A DNA stretch of 64,000 bases from Roseovarius mucosus (GTDB taxonomy: Bacteria > Pseudomonadota > Alphaproteobacteria > Rhodobacterales > Rhodobacteraceae). Positions 15,569 to 22,496 of this stretch are shown here, one piece after another. Made by a program: the position numbers and the translations under genes. The stretch spans positions 3,175,501 through 3,239,500 of the forward strand of contig NZ_CP020474.1 in NCBI RefSeq assembly GCF_002080415.1, in the 5' to 3' direction. The number at the start of each line of letters is the position of its first letter. The stretch's first letter is position 1. The notes beneath the pieces were generated by a model. It ran no database searches. It worked only from the letters and a program-made list of their open reading frames with translations, and was not told the DNA's origin.

Positions 15569-15961
15569 AAAGAGCCCCTTATGCCCTATGATGAGACGAC
15601 GCCGCCGGAGCCGCCGGTTTATATCGTCATGGACAGCAACATATTGATTGCAGAGGATCTTTGCGGGTCGCTGCAGGCGGCGGGCCCCTGTCGTGTTCTC
15701 AATGTGCCGCACCCGGATGAGTTGATTCGCGTGCTGGACGGAGAGGCGCGGATTTCGGCGGCGTTTCTGGAAATGCGCTATGATCAGGTGCTGGAGGCGG
15801 AGCTGGACCGCGCGCTCGCCCTGCGGGGCGCGCGGATCGTGCTGACCATGGGCGAAGACGACGAGATCAAGGTTGTCAAGCAAGGCTGGGCCATGCTTGT
15901 GCGCCCGTTTACCGATGACATGGTGCGCGGTGTGTTGCAGCCCTTGGTCAAGGGTGCGTGA
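15569..15961 (+). CDS. Receiver-like (pseudo-response-regulator) protein
   Basis: 130 residues from the ATG at 15569; ATGs at 15548 and 15584 are alternatives. It follows the CheY/REC fold: beta1 VYIVMDSNILIAEDL, beta3 AAFLEMRYD, beta4 RIVLTMGEDD, beta5 AMLVRPFTDD. The usual phospho-accepting Asp at the end of beta3 is Glu, and the conserved Lys of beta5 is Arg, while the beta4 Thr is kept. It therefore probably cannot be phosphorylated normally and may mimic the phosphorylated state. No output domain is attached. It lies beside a Crp/Fnr gene and in the stress-response district. Confidence 0.78.
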   Translation, partial: KEPLMPYDETTPPEPPVYIVMDSNILIAEDLCGSLQAAGPCRVLNVPHPDELIRVLDGEARISAAFLEMRYDQVLEAELDRALALRGARIVLTMGEDDEIKVVKQGWAMLVRPFTDDMVRGVLQPLVKGA

Positions 15962-15966
15962 CGCGC

Positions 15967-16308
15967 CTAGGAGCGTGGGGCGCGCGCGGCGCGACCGGCG
16001 TTCAAACCCACGGCAAAGGCCTCGGCGACCTGGAGCAGCGGTTCTTTGGGGGCGGCGGGCTGCGGGGCGGTCTCTGCGTCGGTTGATTGACCGCCAAAGG
16101 CCAGAAAGCAGATGCCAAGGAGCAGATAGAGAGCCCCGATCACGGCATGGGCGACAAGCGCGCTCTCATAGGTGGCGATCAGAATCCAGAGCGCCACGGT
16201 CAGAAAGGCCAATCCCGCCATCCCAAAAATCACGCCTGCGACGGTAAAGGCCGCCGCGCGCGCCGCATGGCGCGCCCGACGGCGGAAGTGAGAGACAAGG
16301 CCGCTCAT
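15967..16308 (-). CDS. Holin-X-like (DUF1469) membrane protein
   Basis: 113 residues, with two strong transmembrane segments (about residues 18-45 and 50-73) after a basic N-terminus, then a polar tail with an amphipathic end. It resembles the putative holin-superfamily III (Phage_holin_3_6/DUF1469) proteins that are common in bacterial chromosomes beside DUF883 genes; there is no phage context. It starts 3 bp after the DUF883 gene and is therefore co-transcribed from the EcfG-type promoter at 16674. Role unknown; envelope stress is the usual guess. Confidence 0.78.
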   Translation of the reverse strand: MSGLVSHFRRRARHAARAAAFTVAGVIFGMAGLAFLTVALWILIATYESALVAHAVIGALYLLLGICFLAFGGQSTDAETAPQPAAPKEPLLQVAEAFAVGLNAGRAARAPRS

Positions 16309-16311
16309 CGG

Positions 16312-16641
16312 TTATTTCCGGCCAGTGAGGAACCCGAGCAAAAAGCCCACCCCGACCGCAAGGCCAACCGCCGCTGCGGGTTGGTTGCGCACGGCGTCGG
16401 CTGCCTGTTGGCCCATGTCTTCGGCGCGGTGCTGTGCGGCGTGCAGCTGTTCGGAACTGGCGTCGCGCAGCTGTGACACCTTGCGGCGTGCGCCATCCAC
16501 CGCCGCATCGCGGGTGGTGCCGCCAAGGCCTGCGAGAGTTTTGGAAATGGCCGAAATATCCTCTCTCAAGGTCGAAATCTGCTGGGAGAGGTGATCCATC
16601 TCGTCTTGCGGCGATGTGTCGGCGGATTTTGCCTGTGCCAT
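16312..16641 (-). CDS. DUF883 (ElaB/YqjD-like) protein
   Basis: 109 residues. The N-terminal two thirds is a charged, heptad-like coiled coil (LSQQISTLREDISAISKTLA and onward). It ends in a single C-terminal transmembrane helix (AAAVGLAVGVGFLLGFLTGRK), the ElaB/YqjD/DUF883 layout. E. coli YqjD is a tail-anchored, stationary-phase, ribosome-associated inner-membrane protein controlled by RpoS; control here by an EcfG-type promoter is the alphaproteobacterial parallel. First gene of a two-gene operon with the holin-like protein. Confidence 0.85.
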   Translation of the reverse strand: MAQAKSADTSPQDEMDHLSQQISTLREDISAISKTLAGLGGTTRDAAVDGARRKVSQLRDASSEQLHAAQHRAEDMGQQAADAVRNQPAAAVGLAVGVGFLLGFLTGRK

Positions 16642-16673
16642 TGGGGCGTCCTTTCATGTTGTTACGATGGGTC

Positions 16674-16698
16674 AACGCGGAGGGGCGCGCGAGGTTCC
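16674..16698 (-). promoter_or_regulatory. EcfG-type promoter for DUF883/holin-like operon
   Basis: Minus strand GGAAC (16698-16694), 16 nt, CGTT (16677-16674). The first start codon is at 16641. Confidence 0.82.
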
Positions 16699-16745
16699 GG
16701 GAATTCTGGAAAAAAGCGGTTTCTGAGGGAAAAGACGGTGCGGCG

Positions 16746-16770
16746 GGAACCAAACAGGGCTGTGACCGTT
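16746..16770 (+). promoter_or_regulatory. EcfG-type promoter for the DUF1328 gene
   Basis: GGAAC at 16746-16750, 16 nt, CGTT at 16767-16770. The ATG is at 16813 with an AAGGAG site at 16801. It is back to back with the promoter at 16674-16698. Confidence 0.83.
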
Positions 16771-16812
16771 GGGTTAGCAATCGAAACCATGTTGCTTTGA
16801 AAGGAGATTCCA

Positions 16813-16983
16813 ATGCTTTATTGGGCGCTTGTCTTTTTGGTGGTCGCGCTGATCGCCGGTGTTTTGGGGTTTGGTGGCGTTGCCTCGGCTTCGGCGGGGA
16901 TTGCGCAGATCCTGTTCGTGGTCTTTCTTGTGTTGTTTGTCGTGGCGATGATCGCACGGGCCTTGCGTGGCCGCGCGCCGTGA
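16813..16983 (+). CDS. DUF1328 small membrane protein
   Basis: 56 residues: [16 protein letters not shown], then [14 protein letters not shown], then a second helix to MIARALRG. These two transmembrane helices with a GFGG turn are the DUF1328/YtjA signature. It has a good ribosome site (AAGGAG, 12 nt upstream), an EcfG-type promoter and a strong terminator, so it is a monocistronic stress gene. Molecular function unknown. Confidence 0.88.
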   Translation: MLYWALVFLVVALIAGVLGFGGVASASAGIAQILFVVFLVLFVVAMIARALRGRAP

Positions 16984-16995
16984 GTGAGACGGCAT

Positions 16996-17027
16996 AAGAC
17001 CCCGCGCCCATTGCGCGGGGTCTTTTT
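16996..17027 (+). terminator. Intrinsic terminator after the DUF1328 gene
   Basis: An 11-bp stem, AAGACCCCGCG (16996-17006) with CGCGGGGTCTT (17014-17024), loop CCCATTG, followed by a T-run to 17027. It also separates this gene from the converging phyR gene. Confidence 0.92.
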
Positions 17028-17036
17028 CTGGCCAGA

Positions 17037-17855
17037 TCAGCCCTGAAGGGTTTCGGTGCTGGCAAAGAACATGGCTTGGCTCACGGCGGATTGCACCTGT
17101 TCCTCGCTATAGGGTTTGGTGATCAGAAAGGCCGGTTCTGGCCGTTCGCCGGTCAAGAGCCGTTCGGGGAAGGCGGTGATGAAGACGATGGGCCGCTCTC
17201 CCAGTTCGTTGAGGATGTGATTGACCGCGTCGATGCCAGAGGATTTATCGGCCAGTTGGATATCGGCGAGGATCATATCAGGCGGGTCGCGACGGGCGAG
17301 TTTCACGGCCTCATCGCGGGTGCGGGCAATGCCGGTGACGTCATGGCCCATATCTTCGACAATGGCGCGGATATCCATGGCGATGATCGCCTCATCCTCG
17401 ATGATCATGATCCGCCCGCTGATCGCATTGGTCATTTCGGTGCGGGCGATGCTGAGGAGCGTGCTGACCTCGTCTGCGGTGCCGCCGATGATCTGGGCGA
17501 TATCCGAGACGCGAAACCCCTCGATGCTGTGCAGCAACAGCGCCTCGCGGGTGTTCGGGGTGAGGGTGGACAGCCGCCATTGCGCGCGTGCCTCGGGGGA
17601 AGAGGCGCTGTCAGCCTCGGCGATGGGGGCACCGGAAGACACCCATATCTTATGAAAGGCATGGAAGAGCGCAGGTTTCGGCGCAAGACCGGCATTGAAG
17701 ACAGTGCGATCCTCGAGCAGGGCCTCGAGCGTGGCGAGCGCGTAATGATCGCCCGTCTGCTGATTGCCGGTCAGGGCGCGTGCATAGCGGCGCAGATAGG
17801 GGAGGTGTTCGGCGATCTGAGTGCTCAGGTCTGGCTGGCGCGGTGTGTCCGTCAT
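17037..17855 (-). CDS. phyR: General stress response anti-anti-sigma regulator PhyR
   Basis: 272 residues. Residues about 1-140 form a sigma-factor-like domain with sigma2-like and sigma4-like parts (HLPYLRRYARALTG; TREALLLHSIEGFRVSDIAQ) that lacks DNA-binding ability in the family. Residues about 147-265 form a receiver domain: acidic pocket IIEDEA, phospho-acceptor Asp198 in ILADIQL, Lys in ITKPYSEE. When phosphorylated, PhyR-type proteins bind NepR and release EcfG. The ATG at 17855 has an AGGA site and is preferred to a TTG at 17891 that lies inside the promoter. It is divergent from nepR-ecfG-kinase and has its own EcfG-type promoter, so the switch is autoregulated. Confidence 0.95.
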   Translation of the reverse strand: MTDTPRQPDLSTQIAEHLPYLRRYARALTGNQQTGDHYALATLEALLEDRTVFNAGLAPKPALFHAFHKIWVSSGAPIAEADSASSPEARAQWRLSTLTPNTREALLLHSIEGFRVSDIAQIIGGTADEVSTLLSIARTEMTNAISGRIMIIEDEAIIAMDIRAIVEDMGHDVTGIARTRDEAVKLARRDPPDMILADIQLADKSSGIDAVNHILNELGERPIVFITAFPERLLTGERPEPAFLITKPYSEEQVQSAVSQAMFFASTETLQG

Positions 17856-17883
17856 GTCTGTCCTCAAAAATGTATCCTTTGAG

Positions 17884-17908
17884 GGAACCAAACGCCGAGC
17901 TGCGTGTT
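17884..17908 (+). promoter_or_regulatory. EcfG-type promoter for nepR-ecfG-kinase operon
   Basis: GGAAC at 17884-17888, 16 nt, TGTT at 17905-17908 (first base of the -10 differs from CGTT). It overlaps the opposite promoter for phyR at 17891-17915 by 18 bp, so both cannot be occupied at once. The nepR ATG is at 17967. Confidence 0.72.
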
Positions 17909-17915
17909 ATGTTCC
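17891..17915 (-). promoter_or_regulatory. EcfG-type promoter for phyR
   Basis: Minus strand GGAAC (17915-17911), 16 nt, CGTT (17894-17891). The leader to the phyR ATG at 17855 would be about 30 nt. It is interlocked with the divergent nepR promoter. Confidence 0.82.
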
Positions 17916-17966
17916 CGACCGGGTGCAGAAAAGTGCCGTTCTCTTAGTGGCAGATGAATAGGCGAA

Positions 17967-18137
17967 ATGGAAAAGAATCGCAGGACCAAGAAATTGACGC
18001 AAACGATCGACGAGAATCTCCGGCGTGCCTATGCGGACACGGCCAAGGAGCCCGTACCGGACCGCTTTATCAAGCTGCTGGAGCAGTTGCGCGAGCAGTC
18101 GGGCGAGAAGCAAAAGCCGTCTGGTGACGACTCGTGA
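17967..18137 (+). CDS. nepR: Anti-sigma factor NepR
   Basis: 56 residues. The family signature ENLRRAYADTAKEPVPDRF is plain at residues about 17-35, followed by IKLLEQLREQ. NepR binds and sequesters EcfG until phosphorylated PhyR takes it over. The gene is too short for simple gene finding but has the correct neighbours: divergent phyR, and ecfG starting within its stop codon (TGATG at 18135-18139), which implies translational coupling and stoichiometric expression. Confidence 0.95.
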   Translation: MEKNRRTKKLTQTIDENLRRAYADTAKEPVPDRFIKLLEQLREQSGEKQKPSGDDS

Positions 18138-18700
18138 TGGATTCTCAGGCGCCCCAAATGGACCCGCGCGACGAATTGATCGGGCATTTGCCTGCGATGC
18201 GCGCCTTTGCGTTGAACCTGACGCGCAATTCCGCGACGGCGGATGATCTGGTGCAGGATGCAGTGGTCAAGGCGTGGGGCAATTTTGACAAGTTCAAGCC
18301 CGGCACCAATCTGCGCGCGTGGTTGTTCACCATTCTGCGCAACACCTATTATTCCCTGTATCGCAAGCGTCGCCGCGAGGTTGAAGACCCCGATGGCAAG
18401 ATGGCTGGGCAATTGTCGGAAAAGCCCGCGCATGACGGGCATCTGGCGATGACGGATTTTCACGCAGCCTTTGCGCAATTGACCGATGAGCAGCGCGAGG
18501 TTCTGGTTCTGGTGGGCGCAGAAGGGTTTTCCTATGAGGAGGCCGCCGAAATGTGCGGCTGTGCGGTGGGCACGATCAAGAGCCGCACCAACCGCGCGCG
18601 CAAACGGCTGGCGGAGTTGATGCATCTGGACGATGAGGATGAGTTGGCGATGACCGATGCCGCGACGATGGCCGTCGTAACTGGAACCTCTGTTGCATGA
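18137..18700 (+). CDS. ecfG: General stress ECF sigma factor EcfG
   Basis: 187 residues. Sigma2 is near residues 20-85 (DDLVQDAVVKAW; NLRAWLFTILRNTYYSLYRK) and sigma4 near 110-165 (LTDEQREVLVLVGAEGFSYEEAAE; GTIKSRTNRARKRL), with the long acidic tail common in EcfG proteins. It directs RNA polymerase to GGAAC-16/17 nt-CGTT promoters; ten such sites are visible in this window. The ATG overlaps the nepR stop (a GTG at 18134 is also in frame), and the kinase gene overlaps its stop by four bases. Confidence 0.95.
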   Translation: MDSQAPQMDPRDELIGHLPAMRAFALNLTRNSATADDLVQDAVVKAWGNFDKFKPGTNLRAWLFTILRNTYYSLYRKRRREVEDPDGKMAGQLSEKPAHDGHLAMTDFHAAFAQLTDEQREVLVLVGAEGFSYEEAAEMCGCAVGTIKSRTNRARKRLAELMHLDDEDELAMTDAATMAVVTGTSVA

Positions 18701-20454
18701 GGTTGCGTCTGGCCGCGCTGAGCGGGCTCTGGACGCCTAATCTGGCGCTGCAATTGGGCATTGGGTTGAGCCTTGCCATTCTGCCGCTTGGTTTTGTGTC
18801 GGTCTATCAGACCTATAAGGTTCTGGAAGAACGGCAGGCCCTGTCGGAAACCGCGCTTTTGGAGCAGACCCAGCAGGCCGTGTCAGAGAGCCGCGACATC
18901 ATCCAATCCGCGCTGAGCACAGCCGAGACGCTGGCGATCACGGTATCGGTCTTTGATACCGCTGAGGCGACCTGCGATGCGGTGATGGCGCGGGTTGTGG
19001 AAGAGAGCCCGATCTATAGTTTTGCGGGATTTGTCGATGACGCGCTGTCGCTGGTCTGTGCCTCGAACGGCGGGCGGCAGGACCTGAGCAATCTTGCGTC
19101 CATCCGCTCTGAGCTTACGGGGCGGCGGACCGAGATTTTGATGCATCCGCTGGAGTTCATTGGGGGGATTGCCACGGTCAGCGTGGCGGTTCCGGTGTTC
19201 GCGGCGGGGCAATTTCGGGGAACGGTCTGGATCGCGGTGCCGATCAGCGCCTTGAATGACCAACTGTCGACGGTGGTGCCCGATGTTGATCTGGTGCTGT
19301 TTCAATCCGAGGGCGAGATTGTCGCCACGGCGGAGTTTTCGGATTTTCGGCGCTCGGTTTTGCCGGCCTCGCATGGGTTGCAGGATCTGGCCGATACCGG
19401 GCGGCAGACGTTTCGCGATGTGAATCAGGATGGCAATACCCGCGATTTTGCGGTGGTGCCGATTGTGGGCGACCGGGTATTGGCGCTGGGCAGTTGGGAG
19501 CCGCGACACAGGAGCGGATTGCTGCCGGGGTACGAGGGCACCTTTGCGCTTTATCTGCCGCTGGCGATGTGGGTGATCACGATCATCGTGGCCTATATCG
19601 GGGTCAATCATCTGGTGATCCGGCATGTGCGCCGTCTGCGATCCTGGATGCGGCTATACGCGGCGGGGCGTGGCGATCTGGACAAGGCCCGGCTGGACAA
19701 TGCGCCCGAAGAGTTGGAGGTGGTGGCCGAGGCATTTCGGGCGATGACGCGGCGGCTGTCAGAGCAGGAACGGCGGCTGGAAGAAGACCTGAACGAGAAA
19801 ACCGTGCTGTTGCGCGAGGTGCATCACCGGGTCAAAAACAATCTTCAGCTTATCTCAAGCATGCTCAACATGCAGATCCGCGCGACGGGCAGTCTTGAGG
19901 CCAAGCATCTTTTGCGGCGGGTGCAGGATCGGGTGATGGCGCTGTCGGCGATCCACCGATACCTTTATCTGGCGCGCAAGCTGTCGCTGGTACGGGCCGA
20001 CAAGCTGCTTGAAGATATCATTCAGCAATTGGTTATCGTCGGAACCTTGGACGATAGGGGGCGGCAGATCGCGGTGACAACCGCGCTGGAGCCTGTGGAA
20101 ATCAGCCCGGATCAATCGGTGCCCCTGTCTCTTTTGACGACAGAAGCCGCGATCAATGCCGTGAAATATTGCGGCATGACCAGTGGCACCGATGCCTGGA
20201 TCAACATCGCGTTGAAAGCGGTGTCGGAGGATCGTTTTTGCCTGAGCGTTGTGAACTCGCGCGCGCCAGATGGGCAGGCTGCGGAGGGGGCTGAGGTCAC
20301 GCCGATTGATGGGTCGGGGCTGGGATCGAAGCTGATTGAATCCTTTGTGGCCCAGTTGAACGGCACGCTTGAGATTTCGCCGCAACCGGACCGGTATGAG
20401 CTGCATGTTGTCTTTCCGATGACATGGCCCACCCAAGACGAGGACGACGCCTGA
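18697..20454 (+). CDS. HisKA_2-family sensor histidine kinase of the general stress response
   Basis: 585 residues. TM1 is at about residues 18-38, an extracytoplasmic sensor domain at about 39-285, TM2 near 290-312 and then a HAMP-like linker. The HisKA_2 dimerisation domain has the phospho-accepting His376 in EVHHRVKNNLQLISSMLNMQ, and a HATPase domain follows with N-box TTEAAINAVKYCG and G-box GSGLGSKLIESF. HisKA_2/HWE kinases are the class that phosphorylates PhyR in alphaproteobacteria, and the position in the nepR-ecfG operon makes this the likely cognate kinase. The periplasmic sensor looks like a dCache-type fold by its length and pattern, but that is a guess; the signal is unknown. 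Confidence 0.9.
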   Translation: MRLRLAALSGLWTPNLALQLGIGLSLAILPLGFVSVYQTYKVLEERQALSETALLEQTQQAVSESRDIIQSALSTAETLAITVSVFDTAEATCDAVMARVVEESPIYSFAGFVDDALSLVCASNGGRQDLSNLASIRSELTGRRTEILMHPLEFIGGIATVSVAVPVFAAGQFRGTVWIAVPISALNDQLSTVVPDVDLVLFQSEGEIVATAEFSDFRRSVLPASHGLQDLADTGRQTFRDVNQDGNTRDFAVVPIVGDRVLALGSWEPRHRSGLLPGYEGTFALYLPLAMWVITIIVAYIGVNHLVIRHVRRLRSWMRLYAAGRGDLDKARLDNAPEELEVVAEAFRAMTRRLSEQERRLEEDLNEKTVLLREVHHRVKNNLQLISSMLNMQIRATGSLEAKHLLRRVQDRVMALSAIHRYLYLARKLSLVRADKLLEDIIQQLVIVGTLDDRGRQIAVTTALEPVEISPDQSVPLSLLTTEAAINAVKYCGMTSGTDAWINIALKAVSEDRFCLSVVNSRAPDGQAAEGAEVTPIDGSGLGSKLIESFVAQLNGTLEISPQPDRYELHVVFPMTWPTQDEDDA

Positions 20455-20480
20455 GTTTGCCGGAAATATGCGGAGCGGAG

Positions 20481-20505
20481 GGAACCGAATAGGCCGTGCT
20501 GCGTT
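20481..20505 (+). promoter_or_regulatory. EcfG-type promoter for the entericidin-like gene
   Basis: GGAAC at 20481-20485, 16 nt, CGTT at 20502-20505. The ATG is at 20538. Confidence 0.83.
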
Positions 20506-20537
20506 GTCATTGCACAAGAAATCAAACGGAGAACGCA

Positions 20538-20678
20538 ATGACACGTGCAAAACTTTCCCTCATTTCGCTGCTCTTTATGGGTGTTCTGGCAGGCTGCGAG
20601 ACGGTCGAGGGTGCCGGTCGCGACATCGAGGATGCCGGACAGGCGGTGACGGGTGCATCGCAGGATGTGCAGAGCTGA
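20538..20678 (+). CDS. Entericidin-like small lipoprotein
   Basis: 46 residues. A lipoprotein signal peptide with lipobox VLAGC (Cys at residue 20) is followed by a short Gly/Ala/Asp-rich mature part (ETVEGAGRDIEDAGQAVTG), the pattern of entericidin A/B proteins. Enterobacterial entericidins are small stationary-phase membrane lipoproteins described as a toxin/antidote pair; most alphaproteobacterial relatives are single genes of unknown role. Controlled by an EcfG-type promoter, so probably a stress-induced envelope lipoprotein. Confidence 0.85.
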   Translation: MTRAKLSLISLLFMGVLAGCETVEGAGRDIEDAGQAVTGASQDVQS

Positions 20679-20760
20679 CCGTTTGATCCGACCCTGCAAG
20701 ACATATGAGGCGCGCATCGGGTTGATGGGCGCCTCAGGTGCATTCAGGGGTGGGCCACGG

Positions 20761-21357
20761 TCACGACATCACGAGGGTTGCGACGCCGGTCGCGACCCCT
20801 ATAGCCAAGAGCATCCCGACCAAGACCAAGAGACCGTCGCCGACAAACATGCCAACGGCGAGCGCGGTAATCACCACGCCCAAGATCGACGAGGTGAAGG
20901 GGATCAGTTCGAGGAATGGCATCACCGCGCCCAAGATCAGGCAGAACAGCTGTGGCAGGATCACCAGCGGCTCTGTCACCAGAATGTGCAGCCGCCGACG
21001 CGTGACCCGGTCAAGCCAGCGCGCGGGGATGCGAAACCAGCGATAGACCTCTCGCACGCGGCTTGTGCGCAGGCGGGCAGCGCGGCTCCAGCGTGGTAGC
21101 CAGAGCGATGAGCGGTGGACCATCTGCTGCAAAGAGACCGCCGCGATGATCAGCCCGCACAGGGTGGTAAAGCCGGGCACCCCGCTGAGGGGCGAGACCA
21201 GCGCCAAGGCGGGCAGAATCAGCAGAGGTGCGAAATTGGCGCGGCCGAGCGTATCCACGATATCCCCCACGCAGGTGTAATCCCCGGTCAGCGCATCCCA
21301 TCCCTGCTCGACCAGATCGGCCGCTGTTTCATGATCCGGTGCTGCATCCTTTGGCAT
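20761..21357 (-). CDS. exoD: ExoD-family membrane protein
   Basis: 198 residues from the ATG at 21357. Several hydrophobic segments flank conserved ExoD-type motifs (FAPLLILPALALVSPLSGVPG; then a RRRLHILVTEPLVILP segment, and a C-terminal pair of helices). ExoD of Sinorhizobium is needed for exopolysaccharide production and alkaline-pH survival; biochemistry is unknown. An in-frame extension further upstream exists but would run through the EcfG-type promoter at 21407, so it is rejected as coding. Divergent from the secreted protein gene at 21606. Confidence 0.82.
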   Translation of the reverse strand: MPKDAAPDHETAADLVEQGWDALTGDYTCVGDIVDTLGRANFAPLLILPALALVSPLSGVPGFTTLCGLIIAAVSLQQMVHRSSLWLPRWSRAARLRTSRVREVYRWFRIPARWLDRVTRRRLHILVTEPLVILPQLFCLILGAVMPFLELIPFTSSILGVVITALAVGMFVGDGLLVLVGMLLAIGVATGVATLVMS

Positions 21358-21406
21358 GTCTGGCGCTGTGCTCCTGCTCTGGCCTGTAGTCGTTGTTTGG
21401 AAGAAT

Positions 21407-21431
21407 AACGCCGTGGTGGCCCTGTGGTTCC
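21407..21431 (-). promoter_or_regulatory. EcfG-type promoter for exoD
   Basis: Minus strand GGAAC (21431-21427), 16 nt, CGTT (21410-21407). About 50 bp upstream of the ATG at 21357. Confidence 0.82.
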
Positions 21432-21484
21432 GGCGTTGGGTGGGTCCGGCATGCATCGGTTTTGGCGGAGTATTCAGGTTTTTG

Positions 21485-21509
21485 GGAACCATACCAGAGG
21501 GCGCGCGTT
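21485..21509 (+). promoter_or_regulatory. EcfG-type promoter for the 175-residue secreted protein gene
   Basis: GGAAC at 21485-21489, 16 nt, CGTT at 21506-21509. The ATG is at 21606 with a GAAGGAG site. Confidence 0.82.
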
Positions 21510-21605
21510 CTTTGATCACATCACGCCACACAGGCGTGCGTGTCACCGGCCCGCCGCATCTGATGCATTGCGGGTTTGATACGACCCATAGAAGGAGACT
21601 TTGCA

Positions 21606-22133
21606 ATGAAACGGCTTCTTACGACAGCACTTTTCACCGGGATGACTTTGGCCAGCGTTGGCCCAGTTCTGGCCATGGACAAGACCCTCTCGGGCCTTGA
21701 CGTCAAGGTGGATCTCAGCGCTTACGCGGACAACAATGTCCTGAAATATTGGCCGACCCTTGAGGCGGACCTTGCCACGGCGATTGCGTCGAAAGTGACG
21801 CTGAATGATACCGCTGACGCGCCAAGAATCGCAGTTGAGATCAACAAAGTGGCGATTGATGGCGATACGATCCTGCCGGATACCGGCGAGTTCAACCAGC
21901 TGGAAGGGACGGTTTCGACCTTTGAGGGGCTTAACGATGCCGTTGCCACCAATGCCGATAGCCTGGAGAATCCCGATGAACAGATCGGCAGCTATGCGTT
22001 GCAAATGACGGCTGTCAGCGGCGATACCCCGGCCCCCGAAGGTTGGGTCACGATCGAGCCGTCGCAAGACGATTTTTACGCGGCCCTGGTCGATGCCTAT
22101 GCAACAACCGTGGTCGAGCGTCTGGACGATTGA
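21606..22133 (+). CDS. Secreted protein of unknown function
   Basis: 175 residues with a clear signal peptide (MKRLLTTALFTGMTLASVGP, then VLA, cleavage near residue 23). The mature part is acidic and soluble, without transmembrane helices or cysteines, and contains the segment LEADLATAIASKVTLNDTAD. I recognise no family. Its EcfG-type promoter makes it a probable periplasmic stress protein. Last gene of the stress-response district. Confidence 0.75.
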   Translation: MKRLLTTALFTGMTLASVGPVLAMDKTLSGLDVKVDLSAYADNNVLKYWPTLEADLATAIASKVTLNDTADAPRIAVEINKVAIDGDTILPDTGEFNQLEGTVSTFEGLNDAVATNADSLENPDEQIGSYALQMTAVSGDTPAPEGWVTIEPSQDDFYAALVDAYATTVVERLDD

Positions 22134-22213
22134 TCTGGCTTAGCGCGGCGATATGGGGCGTGGCGCAGATCTGCGCCCCAGATTGAGCCGATAGGCCCAA
22201 AAACCACGAGAGG

Positions 22214-22235
22214 GCGGCGACTTAACGGTCGCCGC
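22214..22235 (-). terminator. Possible terminator downstream of tRNA-Lys
   Basis: GCGGCGAC (22214-22221), loop TTAACG, GTCGCCGC (22228-22235). Read on the minus strand it is followed by GGTTTTTGG about 13 nt later. It lies about 80 nt past the end of the tRNA. A 16-nt perfect palindrome GGCGCAGATCTGCGCC (22162-22177) lies further on; its role is unknown. Confidence 0.45.
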
Positions 22236-22312
22236 TCTTGGCCATTCAGCGCTATTGCACGCACGCTGAACGGCACATCGCATCGGGTTTCTTACGCCCA
22301 TGTTTTGAGTAG

Positions 22313-22388
22313 TGGTGAGCCGTGCAGGATTCGAACCTGCGACCCACTGATTAAAAGTCAGTTGCTCTACCAACTGAGCTAACGGCCC
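22313..22388 (-). tRNA. tRNA-Lys (anticodon TTT), CCA encoded
   Basis: On the minus strand: 7-bp acceptor stem GGGCCGT with ACGGCTC, D-arm TAGCTCAGTTGGTAGAGCA, anticodon stem-loop CTGACTTTTAATCAG with anticodon TTT, T-arm GCAGGTTCGAATCCTGC, discriminator A and an encoded CCA (22313-22315). All four arms pair well. No duplicate of its 3' end suggestive of an integrated element was noticed nearby. Confidence 0.97.
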
Positions 22389-22496
22389 ACTAGACGCGCT
22401 ATCTAGAAAGAGCGGGGCGGGGGGTCAACCCCGAAAGTGCAAGATTATTCGGCGATCTGCTGGATTCGTCGCGAGGCGCGGTTTATATGCGCGAGG

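Noticed and set aside
15967..16308. Prophage signal from the holin-like annotation
   Set aside because: The DUF1469 holin-like protein is a common chromosomal gene next to DUF883; there are no phage structural or integrase genes.
21358..21606. Longer exoD reading frame starting at 21606
   Set aside because: It would run through the EcfG-type promoter and over the divergent gene's leader, and the extra residues look non-coding.
22313..22388. tRNA-Lys as integration site of a mobile island
   Set aside because: No integrase and no repeated tRNA 3' end were found on either side; the neighbouring genes are ordinary.
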